A stretch of 22,465 nucleotides of DNA from an uncultured Oscillibacter sp. (GCA_902476875.1 CABSFC010000038.1:1-22465), one strand, 5' to 3'. Shown: positions 7,323-15,984, counted from the first letter of the stretch. A program made the numbers and translations. The notes: generated by a model from the letters alone, not told the origin.

Positions 7323-7351
7323 TTGTATTCAAAGCGGGTTTGTGCTAAACT
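7323..7351 (+). promoter_or_regulatory. probable promoter of the ddl-murF operon
   Basis: TTGTAT (7323-7328) and TAAACT (7346-7351) are 17 nt apart, with TGC just before the -10 (extended -10). A perfect TATAAT lies further down at 7361-7366 but has only a weak -35 (TTTGTG, 16 nt upstream); either or both may be used. The ddl start is at 7422. Confidence 0.6.
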
Positions 7352-7421
7352 ATGGAAGATTATAATAGAATCAGTATGTACATTGGGATATGTGCAGGAC
7401 TTTCAGAGAGGATAGATCGGG

Positions 7422-8477
7422 ATGAAAATCGTTGTATTGGCGGGCGGATTGTCCACGGAGCGGGCGGTGTCCCTGGTGACGGGCTCCTCCGTGTGCCGTG
7501 CCCTGCGGGAGAACGGCCACCGGGCCATTCTGGTGGACCTGTTCCTGGGACGGGAGGAGGTCCCGGCGGACCTGGAGACGCTGTTTGACGCGCCGGACGG
7601 CCTTTGCCCGGACGCGAAGATCGACGCCCAGGCCCCGGACCTGGAGGCCATCCGCGCCAGCCGGAGGGATCAGAGCGACCGTCTGTTCGGCCCCAACGTG
7701 CTGGAGCTGTGCGGCGCGGCGGACATCGTGTTTCTGGGCCTCCACGGCCAGGACGGCGAGGACGGCCGGGTCCAGGCCGCTTTCGATCTGCTGGGCATCC
7801 GGTACACCGGCAGCGGGTATCTGGCCTCGGGCCTGGCCATGGACAAGGCCATGACCAAGCGGATGATGGACGCCGCGGGCATTCCCACGCCCAAGTGGCG
7901 GCTGCTGGACTACAGCGCGACGGACGTGGACCGTCTGGCGGCGGAGCTGCCCATGCCCTGCGTCATCAAGACCACGACGGGCGGGTCCTCTCTGGGCGTG
8001 TTCCTGCCGGAGGACCGGGCGGCGCTGAAGGACGCGCTGGTCCGGGTGCAGTCGTTCAGCGGCCAGGTGCTGGCGGAGGAGCGCGTCTATGGCCGGGAGC
8101 TGACGGTGGGCGTTCTGGGCGACCGGGCCCTGCCGGCGGTGGAGATCCTGCCCGCCGAGAAGGATTTCGACTACGCCGCCAAGTACCAGACCGGCGGCGC
8201 CCGGGAGCTGTGCCCCGCCCCCATCACCGGGGAGGAGCAGCGGCAGGCGGGGGAGCTGGCGCTGAAGCTCCACCGGACGCTGGGCCTGGAGGTCTACTCC
8301 CGGACGGATTTTATTCTGGATGAGAACGGGCGCTTCTGGTGCCTGGAGGTCAACTCCCTGCCGGGGATGACCGCCGCCAGCCTGGTGCCCAAGGAGGCCC
8401 GGGCCATTGGCATGACCTATAACGAGCTGTGCGAGGAGATCGTGCGGCAGTCCTATTCCATCAGGAGAAGAGGTTGA
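7422..8477 (+). CDS. ddl: D-alanine--D-alanine ligase
   Basis: Ddl joins two D-alanines with ATP to make the dipeptide used by MurF. This ATP-grasp enzyme is 351 aa. Visible features are the N-terminal VVLAGGLSTERAVSL block (family GG-S-EheVSl), FLGLHGQDGEDGRVQ, the glycine-rich TTTGGSSLGV loop, the omega-loop DYAAKY with Tyr255, and the Mg-binding CLEVNSLPGMT. The tyrosine in the omega loop is the form seen in D-Ala-D-Ala enzymes rather than VanA-type D-lactate enzymes, so ordinary vancomycin-sensitive termini are expected (inference). The ribosome binding site is modest (GAGAGG, 10 nt upstream). It leads a long gene run, with murF 4 nt behind. Confidence 0.96.
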   Translation: MKIVVLAGGLSTERAVSLVTGSSVCRALRENGHRAILVDLFLGREEVPADLETLFDAPDGLCPDAKIDAQAPDLEAIRASRRDQSDRLFGPNVLELCGAADIVFLGLHGQDGEDGRVQAAFDLLGIRYTGSGYLASGLAMDKAMTKRMMDAAGIPTPKWRLLDYSATDVDRLAAELPMPCVIKTTTGGSSLGVFLPEDRAALKDALVRVQSFSGQVLAEERVYGRELTVGVLGDRALPAVEILPAEKDFDYAAKYQTGGARELCPAPITGEEQRQAGELALKLHRTLGLEVYSRTDFILDENGRFWCLEVNSLPGMTAASLVPKEARAIGMTYNELCEEIVRQSYSIRRRG

Positions 8478-8481
8478 CGAG

Positions 8482-9855
8482 ATGCAGCCCATGACCGTAA
8501 GAGAGATCACAGACGCCGTGGGCGGCGTCTGGTGGAATCCCCGGGAGGACGCTCCCACCGTCTCCGCCGTGTGCACCGACAGCCGGAAGATCACGCCGGG
8601 CTGTCTGTTCCTGCCCTGGGTGGGGGAGAAGTTTGACGGCCACGATTTTATCAACGCGGCGCTGGACGCCGGCGCGGCGGGGTGCCTGTGCGCCCGGCTG
8701 CCGGCGGACCTGCGGAGCGGCAAATTTTATATCAAGGTGGCGGACACCCGGCTGGCCCTGCGGGCGCTGGCGGCCGCCTACCGGGACAGATTCAGCATCC
8801 CCTTCGTCCAGATCACCGGCAGCGTGGGCAAGACGACCACCAAGGAGATGGTGGCCGCCGTCCTGGGGGCGAAGCTGCGGACGCTGAAAACGCCGGAGAA
8901 TTTCAACAACGACATCGGCACGCCCCTGACCCTGCTGGGCCTTGGTCCGGAGCACCAGGCGGCGGTCATCGAGACCGGCATGAACCACTTCGGGGAGATC
9001 GCGTACCTGGGGGCCATGGTGCGGCCCGACGTGGCCGTCATCTCCAACATCGGCGACGCCCATATTGAGTATCTGGGGAGCCGGGAGGGCATTTTAAAGG
9101 CCAAGTGCGAGATCCTGCAGCATTTGAAGCCGGAGGGCCTGCTGGTCCTCAACGGCGACGACGCGCTGCTTGACACGGTGGACGCCCCCTTCCGCACGGT
9201 GCGCTGCGGCCAGTCGCCCCACTGTCAGGCCCGGATCACGGAGATCGCCGACCACGGCGTGGCGGGCATCACCTGCACCGTGGTCACGGCGCGGGACACC
9301 TATGCCCTGACCGTCCCCGCCCCCGGCGCCCACATGGCCTATTCCGCCTCCATCGCCGTGGCGGTGGGCGAGGAGCTGGGCCTGTGCCACGACGAGATCG
9401 TCCGGGGCGTGGCGGCCTATGAGCCCTCCGGGTCCCGGATGCGGGTGGTCCGCCTGCCGGAAAACCGCATCATTCTGGACGACTGCTACAACGCCAACCC
9501 CCAGTCCGTCACGGCGGCGCTGGAGGTGCTGGCGAAGACGGAGTGCGACCGCCGGGTGGCCGTGCTGGGCGACATGGGCGAGCTGGGGGACCTGACGGAC
9601 CAGGCCCACTACAACATGGGCGCCCTGGCGGCCATGCTGGGCATCGACTTCGTGGCCGCCATCGGGGAAAAAGCCGCCAAGATCGCGGACGGCGCCTCCC
9701 AGAGCGGCGGCGACACGCTGCATTTTGCAACCAAGGAGGAGGCCATCAAGGAGCTGCGGGAGCAGCTGGGACCGGGCACCGCCATGCTGGTGAAGGCGTC
9801 CCACGCCATGCACTTCGGCCAGCTGGTGGACCAATTGCGGGAGACGTATGATTGA
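8482..9855 (+). CDS. murF: UDP-N-acetylmuramoyl-tripeptide--D-alanyl-D-alanine ligase
   Basis: MurF adds the D-Ala-D-Ala made by Ddl to the UDP-MurNAc-tripeptide, completing the cytoplasmic peptidoglycan precursor. The protein is 457 aa. It has the Mur ligase ATP loop ITGSVGKTTTKEM (111-123), the TPENFNNDIGTPLTLL block, ETGMNHFGEI, SNIGDAHIEYLGS and the C-terminal-domain DDCYNANPQS motif, all specific to MurF within the Mur ligases. It starts 4 nt after ddl, with AGAAGAGG inside the ddl end as its ribosome binding site, and its last 8 nt overlap the next gene. The pairing of consecutive enzymes of one pathway supports both assignments. Confidence 0.97.
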   Translation: MQPMTVREITDAVGGVWWNPREDAPTVSAVCTDSRKITPGCLFLPWVGEKFDGHDFINAALDAGAAGCLCARLPADLRSGKFYIKVADTRLALRALAAAYRDRFSIPFVQITGSVGKTTTKEMVAAVLGAKLRTLKTPENFNNDIGTPLTLLGLGPEHQAAVIETGMNHFGEIAYLGAMVRPDVAVISNIGDAHIEYLGSREGILKAKCEILQHLKPEGLLVLNGDDALLDTVDAPFRTVRCGQSPHCQARITEIADHGVAGITCTVVTARDTYALTVPAPGAHMAYSASIAVAVGEELGLCHDEIVRGVAAYEPSGSRMRVVRLPENRIILDDCYNANPQSVTAALEVLAKTECDRRVAVLGDMGELGDLTDQAHYNMGALAAMLGIDFVAAIGEKAAKIADGASQSGGDTLHFATKEEAIKELREQLGPGTAMLVKASHAMHFGQLVDQLRETYD

Positions 9856-11749
9856 GATACAGGTAAACGGCCTGGTCAAATCCTTTGAGGTGGGGCACAA
9901 CGTCCTGGACGGGCTCACCTTTCAGATCGACCAGGGCGAGCGGGTGGGTCTGCTGGGCCGCAACGGCGCGGGCAAGACCACGCTCTTTAAAATACTGACC
10001 GGGGAGATCGACCATGACGAGGGCCAGGTCACGGTGGGCCAGGGCCGCCGGGTGGGGCTGATCTCCCAGATCCCGGTGTACCCGGCGGGCTATACCGTGG
10101 AGGACGTGCTGCGCTCCGCCTTTGCCAGACTGCAAAAACTGGCGGAGGAGATGGAGCGCCTGGCCGCCCGCATGGCGGAGGGGGAGACCGACCCCGCCAT
10201 TTTGAAGCGCTACGGGGCCCTTAGCGAAAAATTCGAGGTCTTCGGCGGCTACGACACCGACGTGGCGGTGAACAAGATCGCAAACGGCCTGTCCATTTCC
10301 CGGGAAATGCGCGCCCAGCTGTTCGAGAGCCTCTCCGGCGGCGAGAAGACCCGGGTGAACCTGGGCCGCCTGATTTTGGAGGACACGGACATTTTGCTGC
10401 TGGACGAGCCCACCAACCACCTGGACCTCCACGCCACGGAGTGGCTGGAGGAGTACATCCGGGGCTTCCGGGGCACGGTGGTGGTCATCTCCCATGACCG
10501 CTACTTCCTGGACCGGGTGGTGACCCGGGTCATTGAGATCCAGGACGGCAAAGCGGAGTTTTACAGCGGCAACTACAGCTTTTACGCCGTGGAGAAGGAG
10601 CGCCGCTTCCAAGAGCGGATGCGCCAATACGAAAAGGAACAGGCCAAGATCGAGCAGCTGGAAAAGGCGGCGGAGCAGCTGCGGCTGTGGGCCTTCCAGG
10701 GCATGGACAAGACCTACCGCCGGGCCATCTCCATGGAAAAACGCATCGAGCGGATGCGGACCACCTCCAGGCCCACCAAGGCGAAGAAGATGGACGCCCG
10801 CTTCTCCACCGCCGAGTTCCACGGGGACGAGGTGCTGGGGCTGCGGAACCTGTCCAAGTCGTACGGGGACAAGCACCTGTTCGACGGCATCACGCTGAAG
10901 ATCGAGGGGGGCGAGCGCATCGCCCTCATCGGCGACAACGGCACGGGGAAATCCACCCTGATCAAAATGATCGTGGGAGAGCTGTACCCCGACGACGGAC
11001 GCATCCGGACAGGCCCCCAGGCGCGGCTGGCCTATCTGCCCCAGATCATCCACTTTGACCATCCGGACTGGAATCTGGTGGAGAACATGATGGCGGCGAA
11101 GAAGGGCCTGTCCGCCCAGTCCGCCCGCAACCGGCTGGCGGCCTATGACTTCCGGGGCGAGGACGTGCTGAAGCCCGTCTCCGTCCTCTCCGGCGGCGAG
11201 CAGAGCCGGCTGCGGCTGTGCATGCTGATGGACGACGACATCAACTTTTTGATTTTGGACGAGCCCACCAACCACCTGGACATCGCGTCGAGAGAGTGGA
11301 TCGAGGAGGCGGTGGAGGCCTATGACGGCACGCTGCTGTTTGTCAGTCATGACCGCTACTTCATCAACCGCTTCGCCACCCGTATCTGGGAGCTGGCGGG
11401 GGAGACCATCACCGATTATCCCATGGGCTTCACCCAGTACCGCCAGCTCAAGGCCCAGGAGGAGGCGGAGCGCGCGGAGACGCCGAAGCCTGTAAAGGAA
11501 AAGACCGTTACAGAACGCCCCCAGCGGGGAAACAAGGCCCAGCAGGCCGCCCGGCGGCAGCTGACCATCTGTGAGCGGGACATCGCGAAGACCGAGGAGC
11601 GTCTGGCGGCGCTGGACGCCGGCATGGAGGCCGCCGCCTGTGATTACGAGAAGCTGAACGAGCTGATGGGCGAGAAAGAGACCGTCCAGGCGGCGCTGGA
11701 TGCCCTGTACCAGCGTTGGGAGCAGCTCAGTGAGGAAGCGGAGGGATAA
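9848..11749 (+). CDS. ABC-F family ATPase (translation-associated)
   Basis: This 633-aa soluble protein has two fused ABC domains and no membrane segments, the ABC-F layout. Domain 1 has Walker A GRNGAGKTT (37-45), signature LSGGEKTR from 162 and DEPTNHLD from 186. Domain 2 has GDNGTGKST (362-370), LSGGEQSR from 447 and DEPTNHLD from 471. A charged, helical interdomain linker of about 70 residues lies between, and a lysine/glutamate-rich, coiled-coil-like tail covers about 545-633. ABC-F proteins bind the ribosomal E site to rescue stalled elongation or, in some cases, to protect against antibiotics. The length and tail resemble housekeeping YdiF/YfmR types, but the subfamily is not resolved. 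Its ATG overlaps the murF end, implying coupling. Confidence 0.94.
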   Translation: MIEIQVNGLVKSFEVGHNVLDGLTFQIDQGERVGLLGRNGAGKTTLFKILTGEIDHDEGQVTVGQGRRVGLISQIPVYPAGYTVEDVLRSAFARLQKLAEEMERLAARMAEGETDPAILKRYGALSEKFEVFGGYDTDVAVNKIANGLSISREMRAQLFESLSGGEKTRVNLGRLILEDTDILLLDEPTNHLDLHATEWLEEYIRGFRGTVVVISHDRYFLDRVVTRVIEIQDGKAEFYSGNYSFYAVEKERRFQERMRQYEKEQAKIEQLEKAAEQLRLWAFQGMDKTYRRAISMEKRIERMRTTSRPTKAKKMDARFSTAEFHGDEVLGLRNLSKSYGDKHLFDGITLKIEGGERIALIGDNGTGKSTLIKMIVGELYPDDGRIRTGPQARLAYLPQIIHFDHPDWNLVENMMAAKKGLSAQSARNRLAAYDFRGEDVLKPVSVLSGGEQSRLRLCMLMDDDINFLILDEPTNHLDIASREWIEEAVEAYDGTLLFVSHDRYFINRFATRIWELAGETITDYPMGFTQYRQLKAQEEAERAETPKPVKEKTVTERPQRGNKAQQAARRQLTICERDIAKTEERLAALDAGMEAAACDYEKLNELMGEKETVQAALDALYQRWEQLSEEAEG

Positions 11750-11782
11750 AGGGATCCCTCTTTACAGAAAGGAAAGCTTGCC

Positions 11783-12574
11783 ATGACATACCGTGGGAGA
11801 AGACGGGCGAGATGGGGGGAACCGCTCCTGCTGGCCGCGGCCGGACTGCTGGCCCTGGTGGGGCTGATCTTCCTGCTGGCGCGCCCGCTGGGGATGCGCT
11901 TTTCCGGCTTTTTGCTGGTGGCCCTGGCGGCGGTGCTGGCCCTGGAGCTGTACCTGAGCCGCTGGGCAAAGGTGGAGCGGCGGGGCTGGTGGTGCCAGCT
12001 GGCCTTCCGGGCCGTGCTGGCCCTGGTGCTGGTCCCGCTGGCCCTCATTGAGGGCGTCGTGATCGCGGATGGACGGCAGGCGCCGCCGGGGGCAAAGGCG
12101 GACGCGGTCATGATTCTGGGCGCGGGGGTCAACGGCGCCGAGCCGTCGCTGTCCCTGCGGACCCGGCTGGACGCGGCGCTGAAGTATCTGGAGGAAAACC
12201 CGGATATCCCGGTGGTGCTGACCGGCGGGCAGGGCTACGGCGAGGAGATCACCGAGGCCCGGTGTATGTACGACTACTTAACGGCCCGCGGCGTGGACAG
12301 CGGACGCCTGATTCTGGAGGAGCAGGCGTCCAACACTGCGGAGAATTTCGCCTTTTCCCGGGAGCTGCTGGTGGAGCGGGGCGTCGACCCCTCCCACGAT
12401 CAGGTGGCCGTGGTGACCAACGACTTCCACATCGCCCGGGCCATGCTGATCGCCGCCCGGCGTGGCTACGGCTGTGCTTTCGGCGTCCCGGCGGAGCTGC
12501 CATGGGCCCATTTGCGCGTGAACTACTACCTGCGGGAGGCCTTTGCCATGGTGAAGACCTTTTTCCTTGACTGA
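11783..12574 (+). CDS. YdcF-family (DUF218) membrane protein
   Basis: This is a 263-aa protein with three N-terminal membrane helices (about 15-33, 42-58 and 75-94) and a DUF218/YdcF domain from about 105 to 250. Family motifs are DAVMILGAGV, the VVLTGGQG loop, the EQASNTAEN block and VTNDFHIARA. Relatives such as ElyC and SanA are linked to envelope integrity and possibly to lipid-carrier steps, although the biochemistry is unclear. Its place just behind ddl and murF fits a cell-envelope role (inference). AAAGGA 9 nt upstream supports the ATG. It is separated from the ABC-F gene by 33 nt and from the next gene by 12 nt. Confidence 0.9.
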   Translation: MTYRGRRRARWGEPLLLAAAGLLALVGLIFLLARPLGMRFSGFLLVALAAVLALELYLSRWAKVERRGWWCQLAFRAVLALVLVPLALIEGVVIADGRQAPPGAKADAVMILGAGVNGAEPSLSLRTRLDAALKYLEENPDIPVVLTGGQGYGEEITEARCMYDYLTARGVDSGRLILEEQASNTAENFAFSRELLVERGVDPSHDQVAVVTNDFHIARAMLIAARRGYGCAFGVPAELPWAHLRVNYYLREAFAMVKTFFLD

Positions 12575-12586
12575 TACGGAGGAACT

Positions 12587-13075
12587 ATGAAAGACGTATT
12601 ATGTATGTATTACTCCCGGACGGGCCATACCAGAAAGGCCATGGAGGAGATCGCCCAGGCGCTGGACGCCGAGCTGGTGGAGCTCCAGGACGGCGTGTCC
12701 CGGGGCGGCTTCGGCGGCTGGCTGCGCTGCGGCCTGGACGCCATGCGCCGCACCAGCCGGCCCATCCGGCCCTTTGAGACGAAGCGGCCCGTGAAGGAGT
12801 ACCGGCTGGTCATCGTCGGCACCCCCGTCTGGGCGGGGCGCTGCAGCTCCCCGGTCCGGGACTTTTTGCGGCGGTACGGCAAGGACCTGCAAAACGCCGC
12901 GTATCTCATCACCCGGGGCAGCGAGGACAAGAACGAAGAGGTCTTCGAGCAGATGGACCTGTACGCCGCCTGCGGCCACCGGGCCGCGGTCTCTCTGCGG
13001 AGCGGCTCCGTGGGCTACGCCTTCTGGCAGGAGGAGTTTTTGCGGCAGGTGCGGGACTTTTTGGGACAGAAATAG
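12587..13075 (+). CDS. flavodoxin-like protein
   Basis: This 162-aa protein has a flavodoxin fold. Near the N-terminus, YYSRTGHTRKA (8-18) matches the FMN phosphate-binding loop (S/T-x-T-G-x-T), and VIVGTPVWAGRCSSPVRDFL matches the second flavin-contacting loop. It is thus likely an FMN-binding electron carrier or NAD(P)H-dependent quinone/flavin reductase type protein; its partner is unknown. GGAGG ends only 4 nt before the ATG, a short but workable spacing. It sits between the YdcF-family gene and prfA in one direction, with gaps of 12 and 37 nt, so it is probably co-transcribed. Its link to wall or translation functions is not evident. Confidence 0.85.
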   Translation: MKDVLCMYYSRTGHTRKAMEEIAQALDAELVELQDGVSRGGFGGWLRCGLDAMRRTSRPIRPFETKRPVKEYRLVIVGTPVWAGRCSSPVRDFLRRYGKDLQNAAYLITRGSEDKNEEVFEQMDLYAACGHRAAVSLRSGSVGYAFWQEEFLRQVRDFLGQK

Positions 13076-13112
13076 CGGGCTTCCTTTCAGATTTTAAGAA
13101 AGGAGCGATACT

Positions 13113-14180
13113 TTGCTGGACAAACTAAGAGAACTGGCCCTGCGCCACGAGGACCTGGAGGCCCAGCTGGCGGACCCGGCGGTCTACAACGACGCGGCCC
13201 GCCTGCGGGCCATCAACCGGGAATTGAAGGAGCTGGGGCCCATCGTGGAGAACTGGCGCGCCTGGGAGAGCGCCGAACGGGACCGGGCCGAGGCGGAGGC
13301 GCTGCTTCACGACCCGGATTTCCGGGAGCTGGCCCAGGAGGAGCTGGCCGCGGCCAGGGAGGAGCTGGAGCGGCTCCGGCGGGAGCTGACCATTCTGCTG
13401 CTGCCAAAAGACCCCAACGACAGCCGCAACGTCGTCATGGAGCTTCGCGGCGGCGTCGGCGGCGAGGAAGGCGCGCTGTTCGCATCCTCCCTCCTGCGGA
13501 TGTACACCATGTACGCCCAGCGCCGGGGCTGGAAGCTGGATATCGTGAACCTGAACGAGACGGAGCTGGGCGGCGTGAAGGAGTGCAGCGTCGTCATCGA
13601 GGGCGATGGCGCCTGGTCCCGGCTGAAGTTCGAGAGCGGCGTCCACCGGGTCCAGCGGGTGCCGGAGACGGAGTCCGGCGGGCGCATCCACACCAGCGCC
13701 GCCACGGTGGCGGTGCTGCCGGAGGCGGACGAGGTGGATGTGGCCATTGACCCCGCCGACATCGAGATGCAGGTCTACCGGGCCAGCGGCGCCGGCGGCC
13801 AGCACGTCAACAAGACCTCCTCCGCCGTGCGGCTGATCCACAAACCCACCGGGGTGGTGGTAGAGTGCCAGCAGGAGCGCAGCCAGTTCCAGAACCGGGA
13901 CAAGGCCATGCGGCTCCTTGCCTCCCGGCTGTATGAGATGGAACAGGAGAAGCGGATCGCCGCCACGGCGGCGGAGCGGAGGAGCCAGGTGGGCAGCGGC
14001 GACCGCAGCGAGCGCATCCGGACCTATAATTTTCCCCAGGGCCGGGTGACGGACCACCGCATCGGCCTGACCCTTTATAAGATCGACGCCATCATGGATG
14101 GCGATCTGGACGAGCTGATCGACGCGCTGGTCACGGCTGACCGGGCGGAAAAGCTGAAAAGCGGAGGAGAGCAGGCATGA
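13113..14180 (+). CDS. prfA: peptide chain release factor 1
   Basis: RF1 recognises UAA and UAG stop codons and triggers peptide release. The protein is 355 aa. The stop-codon reading motif is PET at 184-186 (PxT type, as in RF1; RF2 would have SPF), and the catalytic GGQ is at 228-230 in GAGGQHVNKTSSAVR. The C-terminus TYNFPQGRVTDHRIGLTLY is also diagnostic. The start is TTG at 13113, supported by AAAGGAG with 7-nt spacing and by the typical N-terminus MLDKL. In many Firmicutes the next gene is prmC, which methylates this GGQ; here it is absent and a TsaC-like gene follows after 64 nt. The stop TGA overlaps an ATG (ATGA) of an 18-codon ORF. Confidence 0.97.
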   Translation: MLDKLRELALRHEDLEAQLADPAVYNDAARLRAINRELKELGPIVENWRAWESAERDRAEAEALLHDPDFRELAQEELAAAREELERLRRELTILLLPKDPNDSRNVVMELRGGVGGEEGALFASSLLRMYTMYAQRRGWKLDIVNLNETELGGVKECSVVIEGDGAWSRLKFESGVHRVQRVPETESGGRIHTSAATVAVLPEADEVDVAIDPADIEMQVYRASGAGGQHVNKTSSAVRLIHKPTGVVVECQQERSQFQNRDKAMRLLASRLYEMEQEKRIAATAAERRSQVGSGDRSERIRTYNFPQGRVTDHRIGLTLYKIDAIMDGDLDELIDALVTADRAEKLKSGGEQA

Positions 14181-14233
14181 GACGGCAGAGCATCCGAGAG
14201 AACGGCGGGCGGACGCCCGTTGGAAAGAGATAG
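14177..14233 (+). CDS. possible 18-codon leader peptide overlapping the prfA stop
   Basis: An ATG at 14177 overlaps the prfA stop codon as ATGA and is preceded by GGAGGA with 8-nt spacing, a better site than that of the next real gene. The predicted peptide is very basic (MRRQSIRENGGRTPVGKR) and ends at TAG 14231-14233, 11 nt before the TsaC-CoaE start. It could be a re-initiation relay, a remnant of a lost gene such as prmC, or chance. It matches nothing I recognise. Confidence 0.25.
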   Translation: MRRQSIRENGGRTPVGKR

Positions 14234-14244
14234 AGGCGAACGAT

Positions 14245-15984
14245 ATGCAGACGATTTACTATGACCTCCGGGACACCAAGGGCCAGCAGAAGGAGATCGA
14301 GGAGAAGATCTCCGCCGCCGCCAGGATCCTGCGGGAGGGCGGTCTTGTGGCCATCCCCACGGAGACAGTCTACGGCCTGGGCGCCAACGGCCTGGACGCG
14401 CGGGCGGTGCGGCGCATCTTTGAGGCCAAGGGGCGGCCCCAGGACAACCCGCTGATCCTCCATGTCACAGGTCCCCAGTGGCTGCCCCGGTACTGCCGGG
14501 ACATCCCGCCCATCGCCTATGTGCTGGCCCGGAAGTTCTGGCCCGGCCCGCTGACGATGATCCTGAAACGGCGGGACGTGGTGCCCGACGAGACCACGGC
14601 GGGACTGGACACCGTGGGCGTCCGCTGCCCCAACCACCCCGTGACCCTGGCCATCATCCGGGAGGCGGGGGTGCCCATCGCGGCCCCCAGCGCCAACACC
14701 TCCGGCCGCCCCAGCTGCACCACCGCACAGTCCGTCATGGAGGACATGGGGGACAAGATCGAGGGCGTGGTGGACGGCGGCCCCTGCGCGGTGGGCGTGG
14801 AGTCCACCATTCTGGACCTGACCTGCGACCCACCCCGGCTGCTGCGCCCCGGCGGACTGCCGGTGGAGGCGCTGGAGCAGCTGATCGGGCCCATCGCCGT
14901 GGACAAGGCCGTCACCGGCACCCTCCAGGAGGGGGAGAAGCCCCGGGCCCCCGGCATGAAGTACCGCCACTACGCCCCCAAGGCGCCGGTGACGGTGGTC
15001 ACCGGCGCGCCGGAGGCCTCCGCCCGGGAGATTCAGCGTCGGGCGGGCCCCGCGTCGGGCATTATCTGCTTTGACGAGTACGTCCACCTGTTCCCGGACC
15101 AGGAGGTCCACAGCCTCGGCCCCGCGGGCGACAAGCAGACCCAGGCCCAGCGGGTGTTCGAGGCCCTGCGGACCTTCGACGGCAGCGCCGTGACGGAGAT
15201 CTTCGCCCAGTGCCCGGACAGCCGGGGACTGGGGCTGGCGGTGGGCAACCGTCTGAAAAAGGCCGCCGGCTTCCACGTCATCGAGGCGGACAGCCTGCGG
15301 ATCATCTTGGGGATCACCGGCTGCACCGGCGCGGGCAAGACCAGCGCGCTGGAGGCCATCCGGGACCTGGGCGGCACGGTCATCGACTGCGACGCGGTGT
15401 ACCACCGGATGCTGGACGAGAACCAGGACCTGCGCAACGCCATCAACGCCAGCTTTCCCGGCGTGTTCGGCGCCGACGGCAAGCTGGACCGGAAGAAACT
15501 GGGGCAGGAGGTCTTTGCCAAAAAGGACCGTCTGGCGCGGCTGAACGGCATCGTCTTCCGCTTCCTGCTCCCCGAGCTGGAGCGGCAGGTGGAGAACACC
15601 GGGGACGGATTGTACGCCATCGACGCCATCAACCTGCTGGAGAGCGGGCTGGACCGCGTGTGCGACCGCACCATCGCGGTGACGGCCCCGGCGGAGCTGC
15701 GGGTCCGGCGCATCATGGCCCGGGACAACATCACCGAGCAATACGCCCGCCTGCGCATCTCCGCCCAGAAGCCCGACGAATACTACCGAAACAAGTGCGA
15801 CTGCGAGCTGAACAACGGCACGGAGACCCCCGGCGTTTTCCGGGCGGAGGCCAGGAAATTTTTTGAGCGGCTGATCGAGACCATCAAAGAGGAAAAGCAG
15901 CACGGCGCGGCGGGAGACCCCTCCGGAAAGGCGGTCCCGCCCCTGAACGTGGCAAAGGAGGAGACCACCTATGGAGAAGACTGA
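14245..15984 (+). CDS. fusion of threonylcarbamoyl-AMP synthase (TsaC/Sua5) and dephospho-CoA kinase (CoaE)
   Basis: This 579-aa protein joins two enzymes in one frame. Residues 1 to about 348 form a full Sua5-type L-threonylcarbamoyladenylate synthase: the YrdC domain (IPTETVYGLGANGLD, then FEAKGRPQDNPL, APSANTSGRPSCT, VGVESTILDL) and the Sua5 C-terminal domain from APGMKYRHYAPKAP to GLAVGNRLKKAAG. Residues about 353-548 form a dephospho-CoA kinase: P-loop GITGCTGAGKTS (356-367), VIDCDAVYHRML, a modified lid region around INLLESGLDR, then RISAQKPDEYYRNKCD and ELNNGT. The P-loop differs from the common GGIGSGKS form. A poor tail of about 30 residues ends over the next gene. An in-frame TTG at the junction (15307) has no clear ribosome binding site, so one polypeptide is favoured. 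Confidence 0.9.
   Translation: MQTIYYDLRDTKGQQKEIEEKISAAARILREGGLVAIPTETVYGLGANGLDARAVRRIFEAKGRPQDNPLILHVTGPQWLPRYCRDIPPIAYVLARKFWPGPLTMILKRRDVVPDETTAGLDTVGVRCPNHPVTLAIIREAGVPIAAPSANTSGRPSCTTAQSVMEDMGDKIEGVVDGGPCAVGVESTILDLTCDPPRLLRPGGLPVEALEQLIGPIAVDKAVTGTLQEGEKPRAPGMKYRHYAPKAPVTVVTGAPEASAREIQRRAGPASGIICFDEYVHLFPDQEVHSLGPAGDKQTQAQRVFEALRTFDGSAVTEIFAQCPDSRGLGLAVGNRLKKAAGFHVIEADSLRIILGITGCTGAGKTSALEAIRDLGGTVIDCDAVYHRMLDENQDLRNAINASFPGVFGADGKLDRKKLGQEVFAKKDRLARLNGIVFRFLLPELERQVENTGDGLYAIDAINLLESGLDRVCDRTIAVTAPAELRVRRIMARDNITEQYARLRISAQKPDEYYRNKCDCELNNGTETPGVFRAEARKFFERLIETIKEEKQHGAAGDPSGKAVPPLNVAKEETTYGED

Noticed and set aside
11748..11765. AAAGGGATCCCTCTTT as a terminator between the ABC-F and YdcF genes
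   Set aside because: The stem is short and imperfect, and no T-run follows; the next gene's ribosome binding site follows immediately.
15307..15984. Separate dephospho-CoA kinase starting at an in-frame TTG
   Set aside because: No ribosome binding site precedes the TTG and the frame is continuous with the Sua5 part; fusion is simpler, though internal initiation is not excluded.
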